From Acidobacteriaceae bacterium (GTDB lineage Bacteria > Acidobacteriota > Terriglobia > Terriglobales > Acidobacteriaceae), in the NCBI GenBank assembly GCA_003168355.1, contig PMSQ01000199.1:97781-140243 (forward strand): 42,463 nucleotides of DNA, given 5' to 3'. The translations under genes and the position numbers were made by a program. Below, in pieces: positions 1-8,250 of this stretch. The stretch's first letter is position 1. Each line of letters starts with the position of its first letter. Below the pieces are notes generated by a model, which saw nothing but the letters and a program-made list of their open reading frames with translations, made no database searches and was not told where the DNA came from.

Positions 1-1656
1 GGCATCATCGGCAAGGCGATGGAGAAAGACCGCAAAGAGCGGTACCAAAGCGCCACGCAGATGAAAGCCGACCTGCAGCAGCTAAAACGCGAGACTGACT
101 CCGGGCAGGTAAAGAGTGGATTCCACACCGTGAAGCTGCGGGTTGCGAGCAATACCTTTGGCCGAGGCGGCAGCAGCCGGTGGCAGTTCTGGCTGTTGCT
201 GGGAACGCTGGCGCTGCTGGTGACGGTGTTGGCTTCGGTAGGAGCGTACTGGATGAAACACCGGTCGGCAGCCAACGCGGAGCAGCAGAATGCGATCGCA
301 GTGCTGCCGCTGCAGAACATGAATGGGGATTTCAGCGTGGATTACCTGCGCTTCGCGCTGGCCGACGAGTTAACCAGCGTGCTGACGTATTCGCGCTCGC
401 TGGATGTGCGGCCGTCATCGGTGACGCGGAAGTATGTGGAATTAGACCTCGATCCGCACAAGGTGGGGCAGCAATTGCACGTGGGCAAGCTGCTGACCGG
501 GCATTTCACGCGGCAGGGCGAGCAGTTGACCGTAACGTTGGAAGCGATTGACGTATCCAATGACCGGCTACTGTGGCAAGGGAGCGCGACCGCATCGGTA
601 AACGATTTGATTTCTCTGCAGTCGCAATTGAGCACGCAGGTGCAGCAGGGGCTGTTGCCCGCGCTGGGCGTCGCGGGAGGAACCTTGACCACGGCGTCGC
701 GTCCGAAAAGCCAGGAGGCGTACGACCTGTATCTCCATAGCCTCGCTCTGCCCCATGATCCAGCACCGAATAAGGATGCGATCGCGGTGCTGGAACACGT
801 GGTAGGAGAAGACCCGGGATTTGCGCCGGCCTGGGAGGCGCTGGGACTCAGATGCTATTACGACTCATATTTTGGTGGAGGCGGCGAGGAAATGTTCCAG
901 CGCTCGAATGCGGCTTTTGAGCGGGCAGTTTCACTGGATCCGAACCGCATGTTGGCGGCAAGCCATCTGATCACGAACCGCGTGGAACGGGGCGAACTGG
1001 GCCGGGCTTATGATGCGGCGACGGATCTGGTCCGCCGGCGCCCGCAGAGTGCCGATGCACATTTCGCGCTTAGCTTTGTGCTGCGCTATGCGGGCATGCA
1101 GGAGCAGGCAACGCAGGAGTGCAACACTGCCCGCTCTCTGGACCCGGGGGATTTTGATTTCCGGTCGTGCGCGTGGGCATTTCTGGAGCTGGGCCAAACG
1201 GACCGGGCGATGGATTTTGTCCACCTGGACGCGGGCTCGCAATGGGCTGCATGGGTGACGCCGTATGTATATTTGGCCGCCGGAAATGTAGCGCAGGCGC
1301 GAGAGAGTGTGAAGAATGTGGCGAAGGCAACGGCCTACCACCGGGAGTTGCTGGCGGCATGCACGGCGGCGCAGCGACCGGCCGATATGGACCGGATTGT
1401 GCGGGAAGCGGAGGCATCGGCGATGACGGAACCCGACCCGGAGGCGTGGTATCACGTGGGCGCGCTGATGGCTTATTGCGGGCAGAAAGACGCGTCCTTG
1501 CGTTTGCTGAAGGCCGCGGTGCAGCAGAATTATTGTGCGTATTCGGCGCTGCTTGGAGATCCCCTGCTCAAGGACTTGCGCAAGGACACGGCCTTCAATG
1601 CGGTGCTGACGGCTGGGAGCGCGTGCCAGGAAGCTCTGAAGGAAGGAAGGCAGTAG
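1..1656 (+). CDS. Ser/Thr protein kinase, C-terminal part with TolB-like and TPR regions (5' truncated)
   Basis: The frame is open from base 1, so the gene begins outside the window. The first ~35 codons (KAMEKDRKERYQSATQM...) match the end of a PknB-type kinase C-lobe; the catalytic core is missing. A membrane helix follows at about residues 56-78 counted from the ATG at 19 (WQFWLLLGTLALLVTVL). Next comes a segment of the 'AIAVLPLQNM...' type seen in TolB-N/FlgO-like domains (~90-215), then helical TPR-like repeats to the end (~230-530). The expected topology is a cytoplasmic kinase and an extracytoplasmic sensor or scaffold made of TolB-like plus TPR parts, an arrangement common in Acidobacteria. 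The stop codon lies inside a heptamer repeat. Family assignment is firm; substrate and signal are unknown. Confidence 0.85.
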   Translation, partial: GIIGKAMEKDRKERYQSATQMKADLQQLKRETDSGQVKSGFHTVKLRVASNTFGRGGSSRWQFWLLLGTLALLVTVLASVGAYWMKHRSAANAEQQNAIAVLPLQNMNGDFSVDYLRFALADELTSVLTYSRSLDVRPSSVTRKYVELDLDPHKVGQQLHVGKLLTGHFTRQGEQLTVTLEAIDVSNDRLLWQGSATASVNDLISLQSQLSTQVQQGLLPALGVAGGTLTTASRPKSQEAYDLYLHSLALPHDPAPNKDAIAVLEHVVGEDPGFAPAWEALGLRCYYDSYFGGGGEEMFQRSNAAFERAVSLDPNRMLAASHLITNRVERGELGRAYDAATDLVRRRPQSADAHFALSFVLRYAGMQEQATQECNTARSLDPGDFDFRSCAWAFLELGQTDRAMDFVHLDAGSQWAAWVTPYVYLAAGNVAQARESVKNVAKATAYHRELLAACTAAQRPADMDRIVREAEASAMTEPDPEAWYHVGALMAYCGQKDASLRLLKAAVQQNYCAYSALLGDPLLKDLRKDTAFNAVLTAGSACQEALKEGRQ

Positions 1657-1684
1657 GCAGTTCTCAGTTCTTTGATCTTGTTCT
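1650..1684. repeat. degenerate heptamer repeat, locus A
   Basis: Five consecutive 7-mers, GCAGTAG / GCAGTTC / TCAGTTC / TTTGATC / TTGTTCT, start in the last codons of the kinase-TPR gene (the TAG stop is in the first unit) and run into the spacer. The first three units agree well and the last two are degenerate. Confidence 0.5.
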
Positions 1685-1747
1685 TGGCTCAGAGGGTTAC
1701 TCTTTTTTCCGGCGGGAGTCTAATCTGCAGGCTCGAGGGGAAAGAAT

Positions 1748-4690
1748 TTGCGTCGGAGCGGGGGTAGGCCCCATCCTTGTAGGGTGAACTTCTTGGGATG
1801 CAAGAATCGTGCCGGCCAAGTGCGGCGGCTCGTCCAGCATTTTGTCCACTCTTTAGTTTTTCAAACCTCGTTTGTATTCCTGTTGCTGCTGCTTCCGATT
1901 ATTCTGGTGGCTTCGCCGCAGCAGACCGGGGAGAGTCCGGCGCATCCGATTGCAGCGACACCGCCGGCCAAGAATCGCCAAGCGCCTGTGGCGAATTTCG
2001 CTCAACTTCCCTATCAGGGCGTTCCTCCTACACTGCCTCAAGATCAGGGAGTTTTGGGCTTGCGGCTGTCGCTGCGGCAGTTAGGTACGACCGCGCGGCT
2101 GATGCAGACGGTGGCACATCCGGATGACGAAGATGGCGGGATGCTGACGCTGGAAGCGCGCGGGCGCGGCGCGAGCGTGCTGTTGATGACGCTGAATCGC
2201 GGAGAGGGCGGACAGAACAAGGTAGGTAGTAACTTGTCGGATGTGCTGGGCGTGCTGCGGACAGAAGAACTGTTGGCGGCAGACCAATATTACGGGGTGC
2301 AGGAACGGTTTTCGCGCGTGGCCGACTTTGGCTTCTCGAAGAGTGCGGATGAAACTTTTGCGAAGTGGGGCGGACACGATGTCGCACTCGCCGATATGGT
2401 GCGGGTGATTCGGACGTTTCGTCCGGATGTGCTGGTAGCGCGGTTTTCCGGAACGGATCGTGATGGGCATGGGCATCACCAGGCGTCGAGCATCCTCACG
2501 AGAGAGGCGTTCCGGGCGGCGGCCGACCCGAAGCGGTTTCCCCAGCAGATCGTGAAGGGGCTCCAGCCGTGGCAGGCGAAGACGCTTTACATCGGAAACG
2601 TGTGCGGCTTTGGAGCAATGACCTGTCCGGATGCGAACTGGACGATCAAACTGAATACCGGTGAGTCGAACGCGGATCTGGGAGGGTCGTATGTGCAGTT
2701 CGCGATGCAAGGCTTGCGTCATCAGCTCTCGCAGGGATCCGCAAACTGGACGGTTGATCCGGGCGACCGGTTTACGTTCTACAAGCTGGTGGATTCAATA
2801 AGACCCGCGAAGCTGGATAAGGATGGGCATGAAAAAAGCTTCTTTGATGGGATGGATACGACACTGCCCGGACTAGCAGCACAATTGGGAAAAGAAGAAT
2901 GGAAGGTTCCACAGTTGCGTCAGAAATTGTCTGAGATTGCAGGTAAGGTCACCGACGCCAATGAGAAAGCGCAGGAGAACGATTCATCCGCGGCTGCGGC
3001 GCCTCTGATGGCAGTCGTGACCGCGTTGGAGCGAGTGCAGGCGGAGGTCAGCGCGAGCACTCTGGACCTTGTTGCAAAGTCTGATCTGTTGGCTCGATTG
3101 GCGGAGAAGCGCGCGCAGGCGGAAACGGCTCTCAATGATGCTCTCAACGTGACGCTGGAGGCAGCGGTGGTTTCCCGGGTGGGACCGAAAGGTGAAGCTC
3201 CGAAGGAACCCGTGAAAAAAGAGGCGGACGCTATGACGACCGTCTCGCCGGGGCAGGAGTTTCTGGTCGCTGTGGATTTTCGCAATGGATCGAAGGAGCG
3301 GCTGTTCATCGACGGGTTGAAGCTGGAGGTGCCGGAGGGTTGGGGCACGATATCGGACAAGATGAGACGAGTTTCCATCAAGCCAGGAGACGATGAGCGC
3401 GCAGTGTTTCGCTTGCGAGTGCCGAAGAATCCGGGGTATACGCGGCCGTACTGGCATCGCGATGATCCGGAAACGGAGAGCGTGAATCACGTCGACGACG
3501 AACAGTATGCGACCCTGCCGTTCCCGCCTCCGATGCTGCGGGCGCAGGTGGAGTATTCGGCTGCAGGTGCGGGCGACGCAGCGGTGAAGAATGGTATCGG
3601 TGCGACCGTGGTGACGGGGTTCGTGGACGAGGCCGGGCTGGAACGCGCACGTCCGCTGGCGGTGGTGCCTGCCTTTTCGGTCGCGCTGGAACCAGGGACG
3701 CAGGTGATCTCGACGAACAATGGCGCAAGTTCGACGGTTGCAGTGGGAGTTACCAGCAATCTTACCCGCGAGACGGGAGGGGTTTTGCATTTGGAATTGC
3801 CAGCGGGTTGGAGATCGCAACCGGAACAGTTTGCGGTGGAGTTCACGCGGCGTGGAGAGAAACAGGATTTCCAGTTCAAGGTCTTCCCGGCCGGTCTGCA
3901 GGAGGGACGCGCGAAGGTTCGGGCTGTGCTGGAGGAGGACGGCGAGAAATTCAGCGAAGGCTACACACTGGTGACGCGCGAGGACCTGGGCAGCTTCTAC
4001 TATTATCAACCGGCGGTACAGCGAGTCAGCATTGTGGACGTACAGGTGCCGCATGACCTGAAGATTGGCTACATTATGGGTGCGGGCGACGACATTCCCA
4101 CGGTGCTCAAGCAAGCGGGAATGGATGTGACCCTGATTTCGCCCGAGAAACTGGCGAGCGAGGATCTGAGTGGGTACGGGACGATCGTTCTCGGGATTCG
4201 CGCCTATGACACGCAGAAGGATGTGGTCGCGAATAACAAGAAGCTGCTCGATTTTGCTGCTGCCGGCGGAACTTTGGTTGTGCAGTACAACACCGGAGTG
4301 GGAGATTTTAATGATGGACATTTCACCCCGTATCCAGCGGAGCTGAGCCGGGCGCGGGTTTCGGTGGAGGAAGCTCCGGTGGAGATTCTGGCGCCGGACG
4401 ATGGAATATTTCATTATCCGAATACGATCACAGCTCATGATTTTGACGGCTGGGTGCAGGAACGCGGGCTCTATTTTATGGACAAATGGGATGAGCATTT
4501 CAAGCCGCTGCTGGCCTGCCACGATCCGGGCGAGAACGCGCAGAAGGGCGGGCTGTTGCGGGCGCAATACGGAAAGGGAACGTATATCTACACCGCGTAT
4601 GCGTTTTTCAGGCAGTTGCCGGCAGGAGTGCCGGGAGCGGTTCGGCTGTACGTGAATCTATTGTGCGCCGGGCATGAGGGCAGTCGTTAG
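1748..4690 (+). CDS. PIG-L family deacetylase, large secreted multidomain form
   Basis: A 980-residue protein. PIG-L (LmbE-like) enzymes are zinc-dependent N-deacetylases of GlcNAc-type substrates. The signature AHPDDE is at residues 123-128 and the second metal-binding motif HGHH at 241-244. A hydrophobic signal/anchor segment (FVFLLLLLPIILVAS, ~42-56) predicts export. After the catalytic domain (~115-330) come a helical linker, beta-rich Ig/NEW3-like regions (~480-760), and a C-terminal Rossmann-like domain (KIGYIMGAGDDIPTVL... to TLVVQYNTGVG) resembling ThuA/glutamine-amidotransferase-like folds. The TTG at 1748 was chosen because AGGGG (1736-1740) lies 7 nt upstream; in-frame GTG codons at 1784 and 1820 are alternatives that keep the signal segment. 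The last codons overlap heptamer repeat B. The family call is solid; the natural substrate is unknown. Confidence 0.88.
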   Translation: MRRSGGRPHPCRVNFLGCKNRAGQVRRLVQHFVHSLVFQTSFVFLLLLLPIILVASPQQTGESPAHPIAATPPAKNRQAPVANFAQLPYQGVPPTLPQDQGVLGLRLSLRQLGTTARLMQTVAHPDDEDGGMLTLEARGRGASVLLMTLNRGEGGQNKVGSNLSDVLGVLRTEELLAADQYYGVQERFSRVADFGFSKSADETFAKWGGHDVALADMVRVIRTFRPDVLVARFSGTDRDGHGHHQASSILTREAFRAAADPKRFPQQIVKGLQPWQAKTLYIGNVCGFGAMTCPDANWTIKLNTGESNADLGGSYVQFAMQGLRHQLSQGSANWTVDPGDRFTFYKLVDSIRPAKLDKDGHEKSFFDGMDTTLPGLAAQLGKEEWKVPQLRQKLSEIAGKVTDANEKAQENDSSAAAAPLMAVVTALERVQAEVSASTLDLVAKSDLLARLAEKRAQAETALNDALNVTLEAAVVSRVGPKGEAPKEPVKKEADAMTTVSPGQEFLVAVDFRNGSKERLFIDGLKLEVPEGWGTISDKMRRVSIKPGDDERAVFRLRVPKNPGYTRPYWHRDDPETESVNHVDDEQYATLPFPPPMLRAQVEYSAAGAGDAAVKNGIGATVVTGFVDEAGLERARPLAVVPAFSVALEPGTQVISTNNGASSTVAVGVTSNLTRETGGVLHLELPAGWRSQPEQFAVEFTRRGEKQDFQFKVFPAGLQEGRAKVRAVLEEDGEKFSEGYTLVTREDLGSFYYYQPAVQRVSIVDVQVPHDLKIGYIMGAGDDIPTVLKQAGMDVTLISPEKLASEDLSGYGTIVLGIRAYDTQKDVVANNKKLLDFAAAGGTLVVQYNTGVGDFNDGHFTPYPAELSRARVSVEEAPVEILAPDDGIFHYPNTITAHDFDGWVQERGLYFMDKWDEHFKPLLACHDPGENAQKGGLLRAQYGKGTYIYTAYAFFRQLPAGVPGAVRLYVNLLCAGHEGSR

Positions 4691-4736
4691 TCCTTAGTCG
4701 TCAGCCGTTGGCTGTTGGCCGTTCGTCGTTCGAGGT
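4681..4736. repeat. degenerate heptamer repeat, locus B (eight units)
   Basis: Units CAGTCGT / TAGTCCT / TAGTCGT / CAGCCGT / TGGCTGT / TGGCCGT / TCGTCGT / TCGAGGT, consensus about YRGYCGT, with an uninterrupted 7-nt period. The first unit encodes the last two residues (Ser-Arg) of the PIG-L protein and the second begins with its TAG stop. This is the clearest example of the heptamer class in the window. Confidence 0.75.
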
Positions 4737-4757
4737 CACTCAACGTCCTTCCACGAA

Positions 4758-6242
4758 ATGCAGCCTTCTTCGCAAAATAATTCGAATTCTCCTGGCCTGA
4801 TCCGCGGCATGGGCCTCGGGAGCGCAACTGCGCTCAACATGATTGACATGATCGGCGTGGGGCCGTTTATCACCATGCCTCTAGTGTTGAGCGCGATGGG
4901 CGGACCGCAGGCCATGCTGGGATGGGTCGTGGGAGCACTGTTGGCAGTGTGCGACGGGCTGGTGTCCGCGGAGTTGGGTGCGGCATTTCCGGGGTCGGGC
5001 GGATCGTATCGCTACCTCAGCGAGATTTATGGGCCGCGGAAATGGGGGCGGCTGATTTCGTTTCTGTTTATCTGGCAGCTTTCCTTCAGCGCCCCGCTTT
5101 CGATTGCCAGCGGGTGCATCGGGCTGGCGGGCTACGCCGCCTATTACTGGCCGAACCTCGAGACGGTTTACGCCGCCCACACGGCGGCTCTGCCCATCCC
5201 AGGAGCAGGGTCACTTCAGGTGAGTTGGATTGTTACGCCCGGAACTGCGCTGGCGATCGTTATCTGCTTCTTCACGGTCTTGCTGCTGTACCGGCGCATC
5301 ACCGTGATCGGGCGCCTTTCGAAAGTGCTGTGGCTTGGGGTGATGGGGACGATTGGATGGATCATCTTCGCCGGGCTCACACACTTCAACGTTGCTCGCG
5401 CGTTTGATTTTCCTCCCGGCGCATTCACGCTCTCACACGGGTTCTTCACCGGGTTGGGCGGAGCCATGCTGGTAGCCACATACGATTATTGGGGCTACTA
5501 CAATGTTTGCTATCTGGGCGATGAAATAAAGGATCCGACGCGGAATATTCCGCGGGCTCTGTTGCTTTCCATTCTTCTGGTTGCCTGTCTATATCTAATG
5601 ATGAACCTCTGCATTCTAGCCGTGGTTCCTTGGCGGGAGATGCTGCAGGCGGCACATAACAACAGCGGATTGTATGTAGTGTCGTTATTTATGCAGAGGA
5701 TTTATGGGCCTTGGGCGGCGCGGTTAGTGACGGGACTGATAATCGTGACCGCGTTCGCGTCGGTCTTCTCGCTAACGCTGGGGTATTCGCGAGTACCTTA
5801 TGCGGCCGCCCTGGACGGGAACTATTTCCGGGCATTTGCCAAAGTTCATCCAGTGTACCGCTTCCCGCATGTTTCGCTGCTGGCACTTGGCGGAGTGGCG
5901 GCGATGTTCTGCTTTTTGCGGCTCAGGGACGCGATCGCCGCTCTAGTCGTCATTCGCCTTATTCTGCAGTTTCTGGTACAAGCGGTGGGGCTGATGGTGT
6001 TGCGAGTGCGGCGGCCGGAGATGGCGCGGCCGTTCCGCATGTGGCTGTATCCTGTGCCGGCGCTAGTGGCGATTGCGGGATTTCTCTTCATCCTGTTTAA
6101 TCGCGTGAATTGGCAGAAGGAAATACGGTACGCAGTGGTGATCTTGCTGGTGGGGCTCGCGATTTATATGATTCGCGCGTGGAGGGGTCGGGAGTGGCCT
6201 TTTGGTGAGCCTGTGGCTCCGGCGCCTAGTCCTTCCGGCTAG
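4758..6242 (+). CDS. APC-superfamily amino acid/polyamine permease
   Basis: 494 residues with about 12 hydrophobic segments, a normal size for the APC family. The N-terminal GMGLGSATALNMIDMIGVGPFITMP region is the TM1 glycine-rich stretch that binds the substrate backbone in APC carriers, and GSGGSYRYLSEIYG is the conserved TM2/loop motif. It should be an inner-membrane secondary transporter of amino acids or related amines; the substrate cannot be read from sequence. The ATG at 4758 has no clear Shine-Dalgarno, and an internal ATG at 4809 would remove part of the N-terminal tail. It lies 67 nt after the PIG-L gene and the heptamer array, so co-transcription is possible but unproven. Confidence 0.9.
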   Translation: MQPSSQNNSNSPGLIRGMGLGSATALNMIDMIGVGPFITMPLVLSAMGGPQAMLGWVVGALLAVCDGLVSAELGAAFPGSGGSYRYLSEIYGPRKWGRLISFLFIWQLSFSAPLSIASGCIGLAGYAAYYWPNLETVYAAHTAALPIPGAGSLQVSWIVTPGTALAIVICFFTVLLLYRRITVIGRLSKVLWLGVMGTIGWIIFAGLTHFNVARAFDFPPGAFTLSHGFFTGLGGAMLVATYDYWGYYNVCYLGDEIKDPTRNIPRALLLSILLVACLYLMMNLCILAVVPWREMLQAAHNNSGLYVVSLFMQRIYGPWAARLVTGLIIVTAFASVFSLTLGYSRVPYAAALDGNYFRAFAKVHPVYRFPHVSLLALGGVAAMFCFLRLRDAIAALVVIRLILQFLVQAVGLMVLRVRRPEMARPFRMWLYPVPALVAIAGFLFILFNRVNWQKEIRYAVVILLVGLAIYMIRAWRGREWPFGEPVAPAPSPSG

Positions 6243-6306
6243 TTGTTGATCGAGTTTAAGATCAAAGCTGCGATTGAGAATTTCAATTGAGCATGGAGGA
6301 ATGATC

Positions 6307-6870
6307 ATGAGAAAGAAACTTAGCTGTCTTGCATTCTGCGTACTAGCGCTCGCGGCCGTTTGTGCCGCCCAGGACAAGGGTAAGGACGAACACAAGACCG
6401 TCATGCAAGTTCTGGACGGGGCGGTTTCGAATCTCGAGCGCGAGTTTGTTCCAGCGGTGGAAGCCATGCCCGAAGACAAATTCGGATACACGCCGACTGG
6501 TGGCGAGTTCAAAGGCGTGCGCACCTTCGGCGAGCAGGTAAAGCACGTGGCGGCGGTGAACTACATTTTTGGGGCGGCTATTTTAGAAGAAAAGGTTCCG
6601 GTTGACGTGGGCGATGAATCCGGACCGGCGTCGGTGAAAACGAAGGCGGAGATTCTAAACTATCTCAAAGAGTCGTTTGCCTACGTACACAAGGCCGTCA
6701 AGACTATCAATGACAAGAACCTGGTGGAACCGCTAAAGAGCCCATTCGGAGAAGGGTCGGTGACACGCCTGGGAATAGCAACGAGCGTTGCAGCCCATGG
6801 TTTCGACCACTACGGGCAGATGGTGGAGTACTTGCGCATGAACAACATTGTACCGCCGGCCAGCCGTTAG
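6307..6870 (+). CDS. secreted DinB-fold protein
   Basis: 187 residues from the ATG at 6307, chosen because GGAGGA ends 6 nt before it; an ATG at 6301 abuts the Shine-Dalgarno and is less likely. An N-terminal signal peptide (MRKKLSCLAFCVLALAAVCAAQ) is followed by a four-helix DinB/YfiT-like domain. The three expected metal-binding histidines are visible at H80 (QVKH), H164 and H168 (HGFDH). Family members include metal-dependent thiol transferases (mycothiol or bacillithiol S-transferases), but most secreted acidobacterial DinB proteins have no tested function, so no reaction is assigned. The gene ends in CAGCCGTTAG, part of heptamer repeat C, as does its upstream neighbour the PIG-L gene. 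Confidence 0.85.
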   Translation: MRKKLSCLAFCVLALAAVCAAQDKGKDEHKTVMQVLDGAVSNLEREFVPAVEAMPEDKFGYTPTGGEFKGVRTFGEQVKHVAAVNYIFGAAILEEKVPVDVGDESGPASVKTKAEILNYLKESFAYVHKAVKTINDKNLVEPLKSPFGEGSVTRLGIATSVAAHGFDHYGQMVEYLRMNNIVPPASR

Positions 6871-6888
6871 GCCGTAGCCGTGGCGGCG
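6861..6888. repeat. degenerate heptamer repeat, locus C
   Basis: CAGCCGT / TAGGCCG / TAGCCGT / GGCGGCG. The array starts in the last two codons of the DinB gene and contains its stop, exactly as at locus B, and it uses nearly the same unit. Confidence 0.5.
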
Positions 6889-6908
6889 AGAGCCAGCGGC
6901 GGGCGCAG

Positions 6909-7814
6909 CTAGCTGCTTTTTTTATAAACTGATGCGGACGCAAACCACATCTCAAACGTCTTGCCGGCATTAAGTTCGACGGCGGGTCCGCTCCCGGGCC
7001 TCCTGCTTGCTCGGCTCACAGTCCGCAGCCCGTAGTTCCCCCCCCGGAGGGTGAATCCCGTCACCAAAACTCTAGTGTGTCCGCCGCCCACTGTACCCGC
7101 CCCGGCCAGTCCCGTACTTTGATCGAGTGAACCCACGCCCGCAAGGACGAATGGTTCCAATAGGGTCCCCCGGAAGGTGAAGCTCCCGTTGGGGTATCGG
7201 TTGATAAAGGTCACGCGAATCCAAAGGCGATCGCCCGTCTCAAACTGGAGTTGAGAGAGACGATTGGTAGACCGCGTCGTAACACCAGCGGAAGACGGGG
7301 ATCGTGATCTATCCATCCTTCCCCCGGTTTTATTTGCCTCGCCTGAAGGCCGAGCAGGGACAGCACTGGCCTGGCTGGCCGCATTGTTGCGCTTGGGCGG
7401 GGGCGATGACTCAACAAAAGCGTGCGTCGCGGGAGTTGCGGTCGACCAAGAAGGTTCGTGTTCCTCCGATGTGAAGTCCGCGGGCGGAGCGGGAGATGGT
7501 TTTGCTCCATTTTTCGAGATAGGAGAGATCACCGCTGGGCGCCCATCGGGCGGCGAACTCCGGTCTGCGAGCATTACTACAATTCCGATCAGGAGCATGC
7601 CAAAAGTCGCAGCCGCCAGCCCCAGACGAAAAACAATCCGTCCGTCAGCCTCAAGAGTGCCTGGCCCGGCCGCGCTGTAATTGTCGCCTTTCGTCGGCCC
7701 CACGCCTGGCTCGGCGGGAGTTCCGCAAACCGAGCAGAACACTCCCCGCTCCAATAATGCGGTGCCGCAGCTATGGCAAGACTCGGGCATGGGAGTTCGG
7801 CGCGTCCCGATCAC
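6909..7814 (-). CDS. zinc-ribbon, single-TM protein of unknown function
   Basis: 301 residues. An N-terminal zinc ribbon has C13-x2-C16 and C27-x2-C30. One membrane helix lies at ~63-84 (LGLAAATFGMLLIGIVVML). A low-complexity Pro/Ser/Arg linker (~90-185) leads to a C-terminal beta-rich domain (~190-300). The topology suggests a cytoplasmic ribbon with the beta domain outside. The GTG start at 7814 is supported by a 4-nt GTGA overlap with the stop of the upstream small ORF, typical of coupled translation; an in-frame ATG at 7790 is the alternative. I do not recognise the C-terminal domain. The gene is convergent with the DinB gene. Confidence 0.75.
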   Translation of the reverse strand: MIGTRRTPMPESCHSCGTALLERGVFCSVCGTPAEPGVGPTKGDNYSAAGPGTLEADGRIVFRLGLAAATFGMLLIGIVVMLADRSSPPDGRPAVISPISKNGAKPSPAPPADFTSEEHEPSWSTATPATHAFVESSPPPKRNNAASQASAVPARPSGEANKTGGRMDRSRSPSSAGVTTRSTNRLSQLQFETGDRLWIRVTFINRYPNGSFTFRGTLLEPFVLAGVGSLDQSTGLAGAGTVGGGHTRVLVTGFTLRGGNYGLRTVSRASRRPGSGPAVELNAGKTFEMWFASASVYKKSS

Positions 7815-8026
7815 CGGTGACGAAGGCGATTGCTGCGTTGATCGTCGTGAGCCGGCGCAAAGAAACTGGAAAGGTGTTGCTGGAAGCTGATGCGAGGTTC
7901 TTTCGCGACGCGAGCGGGATAGGAATCCAGGGCCCGGAGAAAATTCTGGATATCCATCTGCACCTGCTCGTTGCGCGGTGGGACGGTTTCACGTGGCTGG
8001 ACGTGGTAGTGCATTTTCGACTTCAT
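7811..8026 (-). CDS. small conserved-looking protein (71 aa)
   Basis: The core, MDIQNFLRALDSYPARVAKEP, is followed by a helical stretch and ends in a basic tail. The ATG at 8026 has GGGAAGAG and GCAGGA upstream; an internal ATG at 7957 would give a 48-residue protein starting at MDIQ. Its TGA stop overlaps the GTG start of the zinc-ribbon gene (GTGA), which suggests one transcriptional and translational unit. I recall similar short proteins of this type from Acidobacteria, but that is memory and not a search. No known domain and no signal peptide. Confidence 0.55.
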   Translation of the reverse strand: MKSKMHYHVQPRETVPPRNEQVQMDIQNFLRALDSYPARVAKEPRISFQQHLSSFFAPAHDDQRSNRLRHR

Positions 8027-8159
8027 TCCTGCTCTTCCCAGAAAAACTAGCTTGAGCTTCCAAAGGAAGCCGCGACCCGTACTGTTTCCGTAAACACGTA
8101 CGCGCCGGCTAAGTTTCGGATTTCGGGGGGAAACCCAAAAATATCCGGAAGAGATGGTC

Positions 8160-8201
8160 TGGTAAATACCACTTTAGTGGCGTCTTGGCGGCACTTTACC
8201 A
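8160..8201. repeat. nested inverted repeat downstream of thrB
   Basis: TGGTAAA (8160-8166) pairs with TTTACCA (8195-8201), and CCACT (8169-8173) with AGTGG (8176-8180) lies inside. It sits between the end of thrB and the start of the small ORF, both on the minus strand. It could end the thr transcript, but there is no T-run. Confidence 0.3.
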
Positions 8202-8250
8202 TACCCATGGGCAAATGCAAGAACTTTTCGGCAGCCGGTTTTCGGCCCGA

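Noticed and set aside
2984..4567. Long minus-strand open frame opposite the PIG-L gene (527 codons)
   Set aside because: Shadow of a GC-rich real gene. Composition is His/Arg-rich with no domain, and the plus-strand protein has clear family motifs.
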